Source: Holophagaceae bacterium
Lineage (GTDB): Bacteria > Acidobacteriota > Holophagae > Holophagales > Holophagaceae
Reading direction: 5' to 3'
Assembly (NCBI GenBank): GCA_021286765.1
Contig: JAJTBS010000002.1
Span: 558,001 to 622,000 of the forward strand
Length of the DNA: 64,000 bases
Made by a program: the position numbers and the translations under genes. Position 1 is the stretch's first letter. Every line of letters starts with the position of its first letter. The notes beneath the pieces are model-generated. The model did no database searches. It was not told the DNA's origin and worked only from the letters and a program-made list of their open reading frames with translations. Positions 47,789-59,344 of the stretch are shown piece after piece.

Positions 47789-50382
47789 CCCGCAAATGGA
47801 AACGCCTGATCTGGGCTCTCCCACTGGTGTTCCTGCTTGGCGGGGGCGCCATCTGGGTGAAGGCCTGTTTTGGCCCGGATACCTCCCTCGTCTTCACCTG
47901 GGAGCGGAACCCCGATCTGCCCCTTAGGCAATTCGCCGCAGGGAGGCTCGGCGTGTTGCAGCCGTTCTATGCACGCTCCTACCTGGTCGTGGCCTACCGC
48001 TACCTCATGGACCGGCCCCTGAACGCCCAGGAGCAGGATGAGGCGGTGGACCTCTGGGATCGCCGCCTCAACGGGGGGGCTGGCGTCATGTTCGACCGGG
48101 AGGAGTCGGTTCATGTACCGAGCGTGAACTTCCTGGACACCCCCCGCCCGGGTGACGAAGCCGATGATGATTCACCGGATCAGATCTGGTTCAAGGCCAG
48201 GTCCGAGTTCATGGCGGGCCCACCTCCGGAGCTTCGCCGGGAGGATAAGCGATGGGATCGGCTTCGGTGGTTCCAGAACATCCAGGGAGGGGCCTTCCGC
48301 ACCTCGATCCGGACCCTTCAGGCGCGTGTCAAGCAATGGGGTGCCAAGGACCCACGCGTGAAGTCCTGGATACGGGCCCAGGACCAGGTGTTCTCCTCCA
48401 CCAGGGAGCGCCCCAACATTCCGGCCCCTCTTGGCAGAGATGCAGATCCCCTGCTCAACAACGACCGGGTCTATCAGATCGCCTCGGCCAAGTTCTATGC
48501 CCAACACTACGACGACGCCATCCAGGATTTCGTTGCCATTGCCCGGGACACCCAATCGCCCTGGAGCAAGGTTGCTTTCTACATGACTGCACGCTGCTGG
48601 TTCCGAAAAGGCGAGGCCATGGAGTCCCTGGGCCGCGAGTACCACCAGGAAGCCCTTCAAGCCTACCGCCGGGCCATCGCCGAGGCGGAGAAGGTCCCGG
48701 ATCACCCCTCAGCACATGTGCTCGCCATGACCCTCCGCTGGGAAACCAAGCAGGCCGAAGCCCGGGGCAGGGCGGAGAAGCCTGACGAATTCGATGACGC
48801 GGCCCGGTTTCTGGCAAAGGCCGCGGCGGCCAGAGAGCGCCCCCTCGAGCGCACAAGAGAGCTGGCCGCGATTCTCAATCAGCCATCCGGAACCCAGGAC
48901 TTCGGTGTGGACCTTGGGGACTACACGATCCTCCTGGATCGGTACATCGTGAACGAGGACCGGTGGGATTGGTTCCTCCATCGCGAGTTCGGGCCCGCCC
49001 CGGATAAGCCCAGAACCATCGACCCGGCACTTCTTCAGGACGACATGACGGACTGGGTCTATCACGCCCGTGACACAAGCGCGGGAGCCTACGGCTATGC
49101 CCACAAGCGATGGATGGAGCGGAAGTCACTCCCGTGGCTGCTGCTCGCGCTCGCCAGCGCTGGGCCTTCGAGCGAGGGGCTCCCGGCGCTTCTCACGGCC
49201 TGTGGCGAACTCCCTGAAACCCACCCCGGGTTCCCCATGGCGGCGTTTCATCGGGCTCGGCTCCTGCTCTCCCTTCATCGCCAGGAGGAAGCCAGGCCGT
49301 TGCTCGACCACCTGATCGCCCTGGGTGCCGAGAGAATCAGCCCCTCTGCCATGAACCTGGCACGAGCCCTCCGGCTTCCCCTCGCACGCTCGCGAGAGGA
49401 GCTGGTGGAGGATTTGTTGCGCCAGGTCGTCGGCATCGAAAATCCAAACGGGGAGAGCACGGACGAGTTGTGGGCCGGGGGATCCGACCTGAGCCTGGTC
49501 GCCCAGTGGGCGGTCTCTGTGGACCATGTTGAGGGTCAGGCCTTCTTCAAGGCCTACGGCCCGAGGCCATCTCTTCTCCAGGCCGATGGCGCAAGCCTGC
49601 TGAACCTCGGCGTCCCCACCCCCTTCCTGGTCGAGTTGGCGAGATCCCCGAAGACTCCTGCCTATTTGCGCCGGGAGTGGATGCGATGTGCCTGGGTCCG
49701 GTTTGTGGTCCTCGATGATCTGGATTCGGCCGTTCGTCTTACCCCGGAGGTCATCAGCGTGGAGCCGGAGCTGAAAGCCCCGCTGGAGGCCTTCCTTTCG
49801 GCTGCCGAGGCCGATCGCGCCAATTCGGCAGCATGGATTCTCGTCCACCATCCGGGCCTGCGTTGGTACGTCAGCCAGAGTCTAAACTCACGCACCTACA
49901 AACCAGCCCGGAAGCCGGGAGACTACGACTGGGCGCATGGCTACCGCCTAAAGGATCGCCATCCCTTCAGGGACAGCTTCTGGCCCCGCCTTGAAGACCT
50001 ACAGGGGAGGGAGTGGTCGAGATGGTCCGGGTTCTGGTTCGGCACGAACTCGCCCTTCGGGTATGAACATGCGCTTCGTAGGGTCTTCGGTGAACAGCGC
50101 GTGGGTGTCCCGGAGTTTCTGAATGATGCTGAACGCTCCCGGTTGGATCGCGAGGCCGGGCAGTTGGAGGAACTCGAGGACGGCCCGACGTGGCTTTGCA
50201 AGCGTGTGCTCGCCTGGACCAAGGCCCACCCTGAGGATCCACGCATTCCAGAGGCCCTCCACTACGCGGTGCGGGCCACGCGGATCGGCGGGGCCACGGA
50301 CCTGTCGAAGGCTTGCTTCCAGATCCTTCACAGGAAGTATGGGAAGACACCCTGGGCCGCGAAGACTCCCTACTACTTCTGA
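47785..50382 (+). CDS. Large hypothetical exported protein with TPR-like repeats
   Basis: This is an 865-residue protein whose N-terminus has one membrane segment (LIWALPLVFLLGGGAIWV) followed by CFGPDTSLVFTWERNPDLP. The body is helical. Segments such as YDDAIQDFVAIARDTQ, ALQAYRRAIAEAEKVP and AFHRARLLLSLHRQEEARPL resemble tetratricopeptide repeats. I recognise no enzyme motif. It overlaps the DUF3142 gene and is probably its functional partner, perhaps in a polysaccharide or envelope complex. A 6-base hairpin (GGATCG/CGATCC at 50449-50467) lies beyond the stop. Confidence is high for the gene and low for the function. Confidence 0.7.
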   Translation: MTRKWKRLIWALPLVFLLGGGAIWVKACFGPDTSLVFTWERNPDLPLRQFAAGRLGVLQPFYARSYLVVAYRYLMDRPLNAQEQDEAVDLWDRRLNGGAGVMFDREESVHVPSVNFLDTPRPGDEADDDSPDQIWFKARSEFMAGPPPELRREDKRWDRLRWFQNIQGGAFRTSIRTLQARVKQWGAKDPRVKSWIRAQDQVFSSTRERPNIPAPLGRDADPLLNNDRVYQIASAKFYAQHYDDAIQDFVAIARDTQSPWSKVAFYMTARCWFRKGEAMESLGREYHQEALQAYRRAIAEAEKVPDHPSAHVLAMTLRWETKQAEARGRAEKPDEFDDAARFLAKAAAARERPLERTRELAAILNQPSGTQDFGVDLGDYTILLDRYIVNEDRWDWFLHREFGPAPDKPRTIDPALLQDDMTDWVYHARDTSAGAYGYAHKRWMERKSLPWLLLALASAGPSSEGLPALLTACGELPETHPGFPMAAFHRARLLLSLHRQEEARPLLDHLIALGAERISPSAMNLARALRLPLARSREELVEDLLRQVVGIENPNGESTDELWAGGSDLSLVAQWAVSVDHVEGQAFFKAYGPRPSLLQADGASLLNLGVPTPFLVELARSPKTPAYLRREWMRCAWVRFVVLDDLDSAVRLTPEVISVEPELKAPLEAFLSAAEADRANSAAWILVHHPGLRWYVSQSLNSRTYKPARKPGDYDWAHGYRLKDRHPFRDSFWPRLEDLQGREWSRWSGFWFGTNSPFGYEHALRRVFGEQRVGVPEFLNDAERSRLDREAGQLEELEDGPTWLCKRVLAWTKAHPEDPRIPEALHYAVRATRIGGATDLSKACFQILHRKYGKTPWAAKTPYYF

Positions 50383-50608
50383 TCAGCACAGGTGGATCAC
50401 CCCTTGGGGTGGCGATCGAAAGGGCAGGGTGACCAGCCTCCGAGAGGGGATCGGGTTTTGCGATCCGCCCTTCGTGACGCTCTCTCCTGGGGAGGTTGCC
50501 TGAGCCCTCCCAGAAGGCGGAAAACACCCCCGGTTTTGCCCTCTGATTGGAGCGTTTTTTGGAGCGTTCATTCCCCTTGCGGGTCCATTGAGCCGTGTTT
50601 ATACAATT

Positions 50609-50635
50609 AGAGCCTAGATTTCTCTAGGCTCTTTT
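50609..50635 (+). terminator. Rho-independent terminator-like hairpin
   Basis: AGAGCCTAGA (50609-50618) and TCTAGGCTCT (50623-50632) form a perfect 10-base stem with a TTTC loop and a following TTTT on the plus strand. It could end the DUF3142 operon and, being nearly symmetrical, stop the tRNA transcript on the other strand. Confidence 0.6.
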
Positions 50636-50636
50636 C

Positions 50637-50711
50637 TGGTAGGGCTAACGGGATTTGAACCCGTGTTACCGCCGTGAAAGGGCGGTGTCCTGACCCCTAG
50701 ACGATAGCCCC
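50637..50711 (-). tRNA. tRNA-Glu (anticodon TTC)
   Basis: Read on the minus strand, the gene begins GGGGCTATCGTC and ends TTAGCCCTACCA, so CCA is encoded. The anticodon stem CCGCC...GGCGG encloses the loop CTTTCAC with anticodon TTC. The T arm ACGGGTTCAAATCCCGT is intact. The acceptor stem pairs six of seven positions; position 1:72 is a G-T wobble. Confidence 0.93.
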
Positions 50712-50724
50712 ATGGGGTGGAACT

Positions 50725-50799
50725 TGGTGGGCCCTGCGGGATTTGAACCCGCGGCCAACGGCTTAAAAGGCCGCTGCTCTACCGCTGAGCTAAGGGCCC
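50725..50799 (-). tRNA. tRNA-Lys (anticodon TTT)
   Basis: Read on the minus strand, the gene begins GGGCCCTTAGCTC and ends GCAGGGCCCACCA, with the CCA encoded. The anticodon loop is CTTTTAA, giving anticodon TTT, and the T arm GCGGGTTCAAATCCCGC is intact. It lies 13 bases from tRNA-Glu in the same orientation and probably shares its transcript. Confidence 0.93.
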
Positions 50800-50839
50800 T
50801 TGCCGGTGGAGCCAGGTCCGCGAACCCTCGAGCGCGCGG

Positions 50840-50855
50840 TGCACGCAAGCGTGCA
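50840..50855. repeat. Perfect inverted repeat between purA and tRNA-Lys
   Basis: TGCACGC (50840-50846) and GCGTGCA (50849-50855) form a perfect 7-base inverted repeat with a two-base centre, 48 bases beyond the purA stop. It could be a weak transcription end signal for purA or an operator for the tRNA pair. Confidence 0.3.
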
Positions 50856-50903
50856 ATCCCTGGTTGGGCAGGAGGATCAGTGTGCCTGTGAACTAGCCTG
50901 GAG

Positions 50904-52220
50904 TCAACCCAGCAGCGGCTGGAGGAAGGTTCCGGGGTAGAGGCAGCCTTCGTGACGGTCGGGTCCGGTGCTGAGGTAGCTGATGGGCACAGCCACGCTC
51001 TCGGCCAGGGACTCGAGGTAGGCCTGGGCCTGGGCGGGCAGCTGCTTCGGATCGGTGATGCCGCGGGTGCTGGTCCAGCCCTTGAACCGCTTCACCTCGG
51101 GCCGCAGGTCGGCCCAGTCGGCGGCGCAGCTGGGCAGCTGGGTGGTGAGGGTGCCTTCGCCGGTGCGGTAGCCCACGATGAGGCCCACCTCGTCCATGCC
51201 ATCGAGCACGTCCAGTTTCATGATGGCCAGGCCATCCACGCCGTTGGTGCGGCAGGCGTGGGCCGTGATGGGGGCGTCGAACCAGCCGCAGCGGCGGGGG
51301 CGGCCCGTGGTGGTGCCGAACTCGCGGCCCACCTCGCGAATGCGGTCGCCGGTGGCGTCCAGCAGCTCAGCGGGGAAGGGGCCGGCCCCCACGCGGGTGG
51401 TGTAGGCCTTGGCGATGCCGAGGATCTTGTCGACGGCCTTGGGGGGCAGGCCGGTGCCGGTGAAGAGGCCGCCCAGGCTGCAGTTGCTGGAGGTGACGAA
51501 GGGGTAGGTGCCGTGGTCGATGTCGAGCAGGGTGGCCTGGGCACCCTCGAAGAGGATGCTGTCGCCCCGCTCCCAGGCGGCCATCAGGTGACCCTGGGCG
51601 TCGCCAATGAAGGGGAGGAAGGGCTCCGCGGTCTTCAGCAGGCCGTCGACGATGGCCTGGAGGGAGGGCAGGGGGGGGGCCTGGCCCAAGCGGATCTGGA
51701 CCTCGTCATAGCCGGGGCGGATGCGGTCGGCCAGGGTTTCCGGGTGGCGCAGGTCACCCAGGCGGATGCCCATGCGGGCGGCCTTCATCTCGTAGGCGGG
51801 GCCGATGCCCCGGCCGGTGGTGCCGATCTTGGCGCCCACCTTGTCGGCCCGGATCTCCCGCCATTGGTCCAGGGCGATGTGGTGGGGCAGTATCACATGG
51901 GCCTTCTCGGACAGCAGCAGGCGGCCGGTGAGGTCGAAGCCCCTGGCCTTCAGGCGGTCCAGCTCCTGCTGGAACACCTCGAGGTTGAGGACCACGCCGC
52001 TGCCCACCACCAGGAAGCAACCGGGGTGCAGGGCGCCGCTGGGCACCTGGTGCAGGGCGATGCTCACGCCATCCACCACCACGGTGTGGCCGGCGTTGTT
52101 GCCGCCCTGGAAGCGGACCACCTGCTTGAACTTCGGGCTGAGCAGGTCCACGACCTTGCCCTTGCCCTCGTCGCCCCACTGGAGGCCAAGGATCGCCAGA
52201 TTGGTCCTAGCCAGGCTCAT
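50904..52220 (-). CDS. purA: Adenylosuccinate synthetase
   Basis: PurA joins IMP and aspartate using GTP to give adenylosuccinate in AMP synthesis. The start at 52218-52220 (MSLARTNLAILGLQWGDEGK) follows GGGAGGGCGAC; a longer frame to 52283 adds a poor leader. The GTP loop reads GLQWGDEGKGK, and NNAGHTVVV, GTTGRGIGPAYE and ATLLDIDHGTYPFVTSSN are conserved active-site stretches. About 438 residues is normal. It ends about 100 bases before tRNA-Lys on the same strand. The clpC gene is divergent from it, with starts about 145 bases apart. Confidence 0.97.
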   Translation of the reverse strand: MSLARTNLAILGLQWGDEGKGKVVDLLSPKFKQVVRFQGGNNAGHTVVVDGVSIALHQVPSGALHPGCFLVVGSGVVLNLEVFQQELDRLKARGFDLTGRLLLSEKAHVILPHHIALDQWREIRADKVGAKIGTTGRGIGPAYEMKAARMGIRLGDLRHPETLADRIRPGYDEVQIRLGQAPPLPSLQAIVDGLLKTAEPFLPFIGDAQGHLMAAWERGDSILFEGAQATLLDIDHGTYPFVTSSNCSLGGLFTGTGLPPKAVDKILGIAKAYTTRVGAGPFPAELLDATGDRIREVGREFGTTTGRPRRCGWFDAPITAHACRTNGVDGLAIMKLDVLDGMDEVGLIVGYRTGEGTLTTQLPSCAADWADLRPEVKRFKGWTSTRGITDPKQLPAQAQAYLESLAESVAVPISYLSTGPDRHEGCLYPGTFLQPLLG

Positions 52221-52365
52221 GTCGCCCTCCCAGCCTTCCAGGATACCGGCGCAAGCCCATCCTTCCCAGCCGAAAGGGGACAAGGGTGCCGGAAGGCGCT
52301 ACCCTGGTAGACCGCTCCGGAACCATCCTGGCCCCGGCGCCATCCCTGACCCGGAAGGGTGTCCC

Positions 52366-54836
<2,471 letters not shown>

Positions 54837-54840
<4 letters not shown>

Positions 54841-57434
54841 CGCAGCAGAACATGGTCTGGAACCGGGTCCAGCCCCGGTGGTGGAAGGGCGTGCTGCGGC
54901 CGGGCCTTCGTTGGGCGCTGCCCATGGCCCTGGTGGCGGGATTCACCTTCACCCTGACGGCGCAGGACATTGAACCCATCGTGGCCATCGAAGTGGTCGG
55001 TGCCCAGAAGCAGACGGCAGAGACCGTGATCTTCAAGTCGGGCGTGAAGGTGGGCGACGATCTGCGGAGCCTGGACTTCTCGGCGGTGATGGAAAAGCTG
55101 TGGGCCAATGGCTCCTTCGACGACATCAAGCTCGAGCTGGAGGACGCGCCCGGCGGCAAGAAGCTGGTCATCCGCATCAAGGAACGCCCCCTGATCAAAG
55201 AGATCGACTACCGCGGTGGCACCGAGGTGGGCCTCACGAACATCAAGGACAAGGTCAAGGAGAAGAAGCTCGCCATCAATCCGGAGACCATCTACGACCC
55301 GGAGGCCGCCCGCAAGATCAAGGACCTGATCGTCGAACAGGCCGGTGAGAAGGGCTTCCGCAGTCCCGTGGTGGACATCTCCCTTGAGCCCATGGCCGGC
55401 GGCGTGGCCCGCCTGGTCTTCGACATCAAGGAGGGCGGCAAGGCCAAGATCTATGCGGTGGCCTTCCGGGGCAACAAGGTCTTCACCAGCGCCCAGCTTC
55501 GCAGCGTCATGAAGAAGACCCGCCGGCACTGGATGTTCAGCTGGCTCACCACCCACGACCTGCTGGTGGACAAGAACCTCGAAGAGGATCTGGAGAACCT
55601 GAAGAAGGCCTACTGGAAGCTGGGCTACAAGGACGTCTTCATCGGCAAGCCCATCATCGAGGTCGAAGACCGCACCACCGCCAAGCAGAAGAAGAAAAAC
55701 GAGAAGCGGGCCAAGGAGGCGAAGTCCCCGAAGTACGACCTGCGGGCCACCCTGACCTTCCCGATCATGGAAGGCGACCAGTTCTTCGAAGGCACCTTCA
55801 AGACCGAAGGCGGCAAGCTGTTCCACGAGCGCTTCTTCCAGGGCAAGTTCGCTGAAGTGAAGCGGGACAACAAGTCCATGGTGAAGAAGTTCTTCAACAT
55901 CCGGCCCTCGCTGGAGGCACCCAAGCCCGGCGCCAAGCCGGTGCCCTTCGATCTCGACGCGGTCAACCAGACGGTGGACAAGATCAAGGAGGCCTATTCG
56001 AACCAGGCCTACGTCCTGTTCCGGGCCGAGAAGAAATACGAGGTGCGGGAAGAGGACGGTGTCAAGAAGGTGGACACGACCCTGAAGCTGGACGAGGGCG
56101 AGCCCTACACGGTCCGGAAGATCGAGTTCGAGGGCAACCTCACCACCAAGGACAAGGTTCTCCGGCGCAGCATGCTCATGCGCGAGGGCGACCCCTTCCA
56201 GACGGACCGTTTCAAGGACTCCCTCCTCAGCATCAGCCAGCTGAGCTTCTTCGACGTGAAGAACTCGGAACCCAAGGTGGACCTGGTGCCGGACAAGCCC
56301 CAGGTGGACATCGTGGTCCGTGGCGAGGAGTCCGGCGTCAACGAGGTGCTCTTCCAGGGCGGCTATGGATCCCTGTTCGGCTTCTCGCTGGGCGTGAGCT
56401 TCTCCACCCGGAACCTCGGGGGCGGTGGCGAGACGCTGTCCTTCAGCTACAACGGCGGCAAGTTCTCGAAGAACATCTCGGTGGGGTTCACCGAGCCCTT
56501 CGTGTTCGACCTGCCCTATTCCTTCTCGGCCTCCGTTTCCAACGGCTCCGCCGACTACGACGCCTCGCGCGTGGGCATCCAGAACGCCTACAAGCAGTTC
56601 ACCCGAAGCCTCGGCGTCTCTGTGGGCGCGCGCCTCAGCAACTGGATCCCCAACCAGCCCTGGGCCTTCTTCACCACCTACTCCACGGGCTACAGTTTCC
56701 GTCTGATTCGCATCGAGGGCGGGCAGAACTACTTCTTCCGGGACACTCCGGACCAGCTCACCTCCACCTTCAGCCAGAGCCTGGCCTACAGCACGGTGAA
56801 CCACCAGTTCAAGCCGACGAGCGGCACCCGGATCTCCTTCGGCCTGGAGTACGGGGGCTGGCAGTTCGGGGGTGACAAACCGTTCCTCCGAGCCACCTGG
56901 GAGTTCGCCAAGTTCGCCAATGTGGCCGAGCGCCACATCTTCGCCTTCAACACGAGCTACGGGTACCTGCAGAACATGGGGCGCGAGCCACTGCCTGTCT
57001 ATGATATGTATCGCCCCGGCGGCGAAAACAGCATCCGCGGCTACCGATACGGTCAGGTCGGATCGATCCAGGTGGACAACCTGGACCACCCGGGCGTGGT
57101 GGGGGGCAACAAACAGTTCATCGCCAATGCCGAGTACCAGTTCAAGATCGCGGACCAGTTCCGGCTGGTGTTCTTCTACGATGCCGGCAATGCCTGGGGC
57201 AGCGGCACCAAGATCTTCAGCCGCGATGTGGTCGGCTACACAGACCCCCTGACCGGGACCAAGTATTCCTACACCAACCCCACCCTGGTGCGGTCGGCGG
57301 GTATCGAGTTCCGGTTCTTCCTGCCCATCAGCCCGGCGCCGCTGCGCCTGATCTGGGCCAAGAAGCTGAATCCCTATCCCTTCGATACGGAGTCCAGGAC
57401 CGACTTCCAGTTCTCCATCGGGACCACCTTCTGA
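54837..57434 (+). CDS. bamA: Outer-membrane assembly factor BamA
   Basis: BamA is the 16-stranded barrel that inserts outer-membrane proteins with its periplasmic POTRA domains. The protein has 865 residues. A signal segment (LPMALVAGFTFTLTAQ) precedes a POTRA region with DLRSLDFSAVMEKLWANGSF, IKEIDYRGGTEVGLTNIKD and IYAVAFRGNKVFTSAQLRSV. The barrel starts near ESGVNEVLFQGGYGSLFGFS, and its RGF-type loop reads GGENSIRGYRYG. It ends in FQFSIGTTF with a terminal Phe. The signal follows an unusually long N-terminal leader of about 30 residues. The start overlaps clpC by 4 bases, an unusual coupling. Confidence 0.95.
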
Positions 57435-57494
57435 TTCCAGGCGGGAGGCCCCGCCGTTCCCGGCTACAATGGCTCTTTCGCCCTGGAGATCCCC

Positions 57495-58097
57495 ATGCGC
57501 CTCATCGCCCCGTCCCTGGCCGCCCTCTGCCTGTCCGCGGCCCTCGCCACCCCCGCCGTCTCGCAGGAGGCCCCCCGGTTCGCCTTCTTCAGCATCAATC
57601 AGCTGGTGCGCACCTCCAAGAAGGCCGGCGCCATCTTCTCTGAGCTGGAGATCACCAAGAAGAACCTGGAAGAGAAGCTGGGAGCCAAGGGCCAGGAACT
57701 GCAGACCCTGCAGCAGCAGCTGAACTCCCCCAGCCTCGATCCCGAGAAAAAGGAGCCTCTGGCCAAGAAGTACCGCGACGTCGAGTTCGAGGCCAAGAAG
57801 ATGCAGGAGGACAGCCAGCAGGAGTACCAGCGCGTGGAGCGGAAGGTGGGCGAGGCCATCACCAAGATCGCGGCCCCCATTGTCGAGCAGCTCGCCAAGG
57901 AGCAGAAGCTCCAGCTGGTCCTCTCGGATCAGGCCATCGGCATCCTCTCCTGGGGCGACGCGGACTGGATGAAGGCCTTCACGTCCGAAGTCTCCAAGCG
58001 CCTGGACGCCACGGATTCCGCCCCGGCCGCCGCGCCTGCGCCGAAGTCCGCCGCCCCCAAGGCGGCTGCTCCGAAGGCCGCCGCGCCCAAGAAGTAA
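57495..58097 (+). CDS. Periplasmic chaperone Skp/OmpH family
   Basis: This is a 200-residue exported chaperone of the OmpH/Skp family that binds outer-membrane proteins on their way to BamA. The signal is LAALCLSAALATPAVSQE. The mature part starts FAFFSINQLVRTSKKAGAIF, a typical Skp start, and continues as a coiled-coil arm (KNLEEKLGAKGQELQTLQQQ and KYRDVEFEAKKMQEDSQQEY). It ends in a repetitive alanine-lysine-proline tail (SAAPKAAAPKAAAPKK), which may be disordered. It lies 60 bases after bamA, its usual neighbour. GGAG precedes the start. Confidence 0.9.
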   Translation: MRLIAPSLAALCLSAALATPAVSQEAPRFAFFSINQLVRTSKKAGAIFSELEITKKNLEEKLGAKGQELQTLQQQLNSPSLDPEKKEPLAKKYRDVEFEAKKMQEDSQQEYQRVERKVGEAITKIAAPIVEQLAKEQKLQLVLSDQAIGILSWGDADWMKAFTSEVSKRLDATDSAPAAAPAPKSAAPKAAAPKAAAPKK

Positions 58098-58122
58098 GTC
58101 CGGCCCTCGACGGCCCGCCCAG

Positions 58123-59343
58123 ATGACCGCCGCGCGACGGCTGCTCCTGCTGCTCACCGGGATCAACCTGGTGAACTACCTGGATCGCTATGTCGTCGCG
58201 GCGGTCATCGAGCCGCTGGGCCGGGATCTCGGGCTCACTGATACCCAGCGGGGCTGGGTGAACGGGGTGTTCCTGCTGGCCTACATGGTGGGCGCCCCGC
58301 TGTTCGGATTTCTGGCGGACCGATTCCACCGGCCGCGCCTGGTGGCCGTGGGCGTGGGCCTCTGGAGCCTGGCCACGGCCGGGGCCTGCCTGGTCCACGG
58401 CTTCTGGGGGCTGCTTTTCACCCGCTCCCTGGTGGGTGTGGGGGAGGCGGCCTACGCGAGCCTGGGGCCCGCCCTGCTGGCCGACCTGTTTCCGGAGGAT
58501 GAGCGGGCCGCCAAGTTCACCTGGTTCTACCTGGCCATTCCCGTGGGCTCAGCGCTGGGTTACGCCCTGGGCGGTATCGTGGCCCAGCACTGGGGCTGGC
58601 GGCAGGCCTTCCTGGTGGCCGGCCTGCCGGGCCTCTTCTTCGCCGCGCGCATGGCCACCCTGGCCGATCCACCCCGGGGCGGCCAGGACCATGGTGCTGA
58701 TACGGCGGCAGACCTCTCCTACGGGAAGAAACTGCGCGCCATCCTCACCAACCGGGTCTGGGTGGCCTGCACGGGCAGCTACGTGGCCTACACCTTCGCC
58801 ATGGGGGCCCTGAGCTTCTGGGGCAGCGCCTTCCTCCAGCGCCGCCATGGCGTGAGCGTGGGCGCCGCCGGGGAGGTGTTCGGCATCTTCCTGGTGGTCA
58901 CGGGGATCCTCGGCACCTTCGCCGGAGGCCTGCTCACCAAGCGGCTCCAGCACCGCTGGCCCGACATCGGCGTGGACCTGAGCGCCGCCTCCCTGTTGCT
59001 CTCGATCCCGGCGGTGTTCTGGGCCCTGTCCTCGGGCCACCTGCAGGCCACCTATGTCGCCTTCTTCGCCGCCATGCTCATGCTGTTCGTCAACACCAGC
59101 CCCGTGAATGCCCTGACCGTGAGCTGCCTGCCGGCCTCGGTGCGGGCCACGGGCACAGGCATCAACGTGCTCCTCATCCACCTGCTGGGGGATGCCCTCA
59201 GCCCGGCCCTGGTGGGGCGGGTTTCCGAAGCGGGCGGGGCTGGGGGGGCGGCCCTGGGCCGAGCCATGCTGCTGGTGATTCCCGCCATCGCGGCCTCGGC
59301 GGTGGCCCTCCTCTGGGCCCGCCGGCGCCGGGCGCTCGCCTGA
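58123..59343 (+). CDS. MFS transporter, spinster-like
   Basis: This is a 406-residue major facilitator transporter with 12 helices. The spinster signature appears in INLVNYLDRYVVAAVIEPLG and GWVNGVFLLAYMVGAPLFGF, with the MFS motif LADRFHRPRLVAVG and SLVGVGEAAYASLGPALLAD. The substrate is unknown; characterised bacterial spinster-like proteins include lysophospholipid or lipid carriers. It follows skp by 25 bases and precedes the acyltransferase, which supports a membrane-lipid role. Confidence 0.85.
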   Translation: MTAARRLLLLLTGINLVNYLDRYVVAAVIEPLGRDLGLTDTQRGWVNGVFLLAYMVGAPLFGFLADRFHRPRLVAVGVGLWSLATAGACLVHGFWGLLFTRSLVGVGEAAYASLGPALLADLFPEDERAAKFTWFYLAIPVGSALGYALGGIVAQHWGWRQAFLVAGLPGLFFAARMATLADPPRGGQDHGADTAADLSYGKKLRAILTNRVWVACTGSYVAYTFAMGALSFWGSAFLQRRHGVSVGAAGEVFGIFLVVTGILGTFAGGLLTKRLQHRWPDIGVDLSAASLLLSIPAVFWALSSGHLQATYVAFFAAMLMLFVNTSPVNALTVSCLPASVRATGTGINVLLIHLLGDALSPALVGRVSEAGGAGGAALGRAMLLVIPAIAASAVALLWARRRRALA

Positions 59344-59344
59344 C

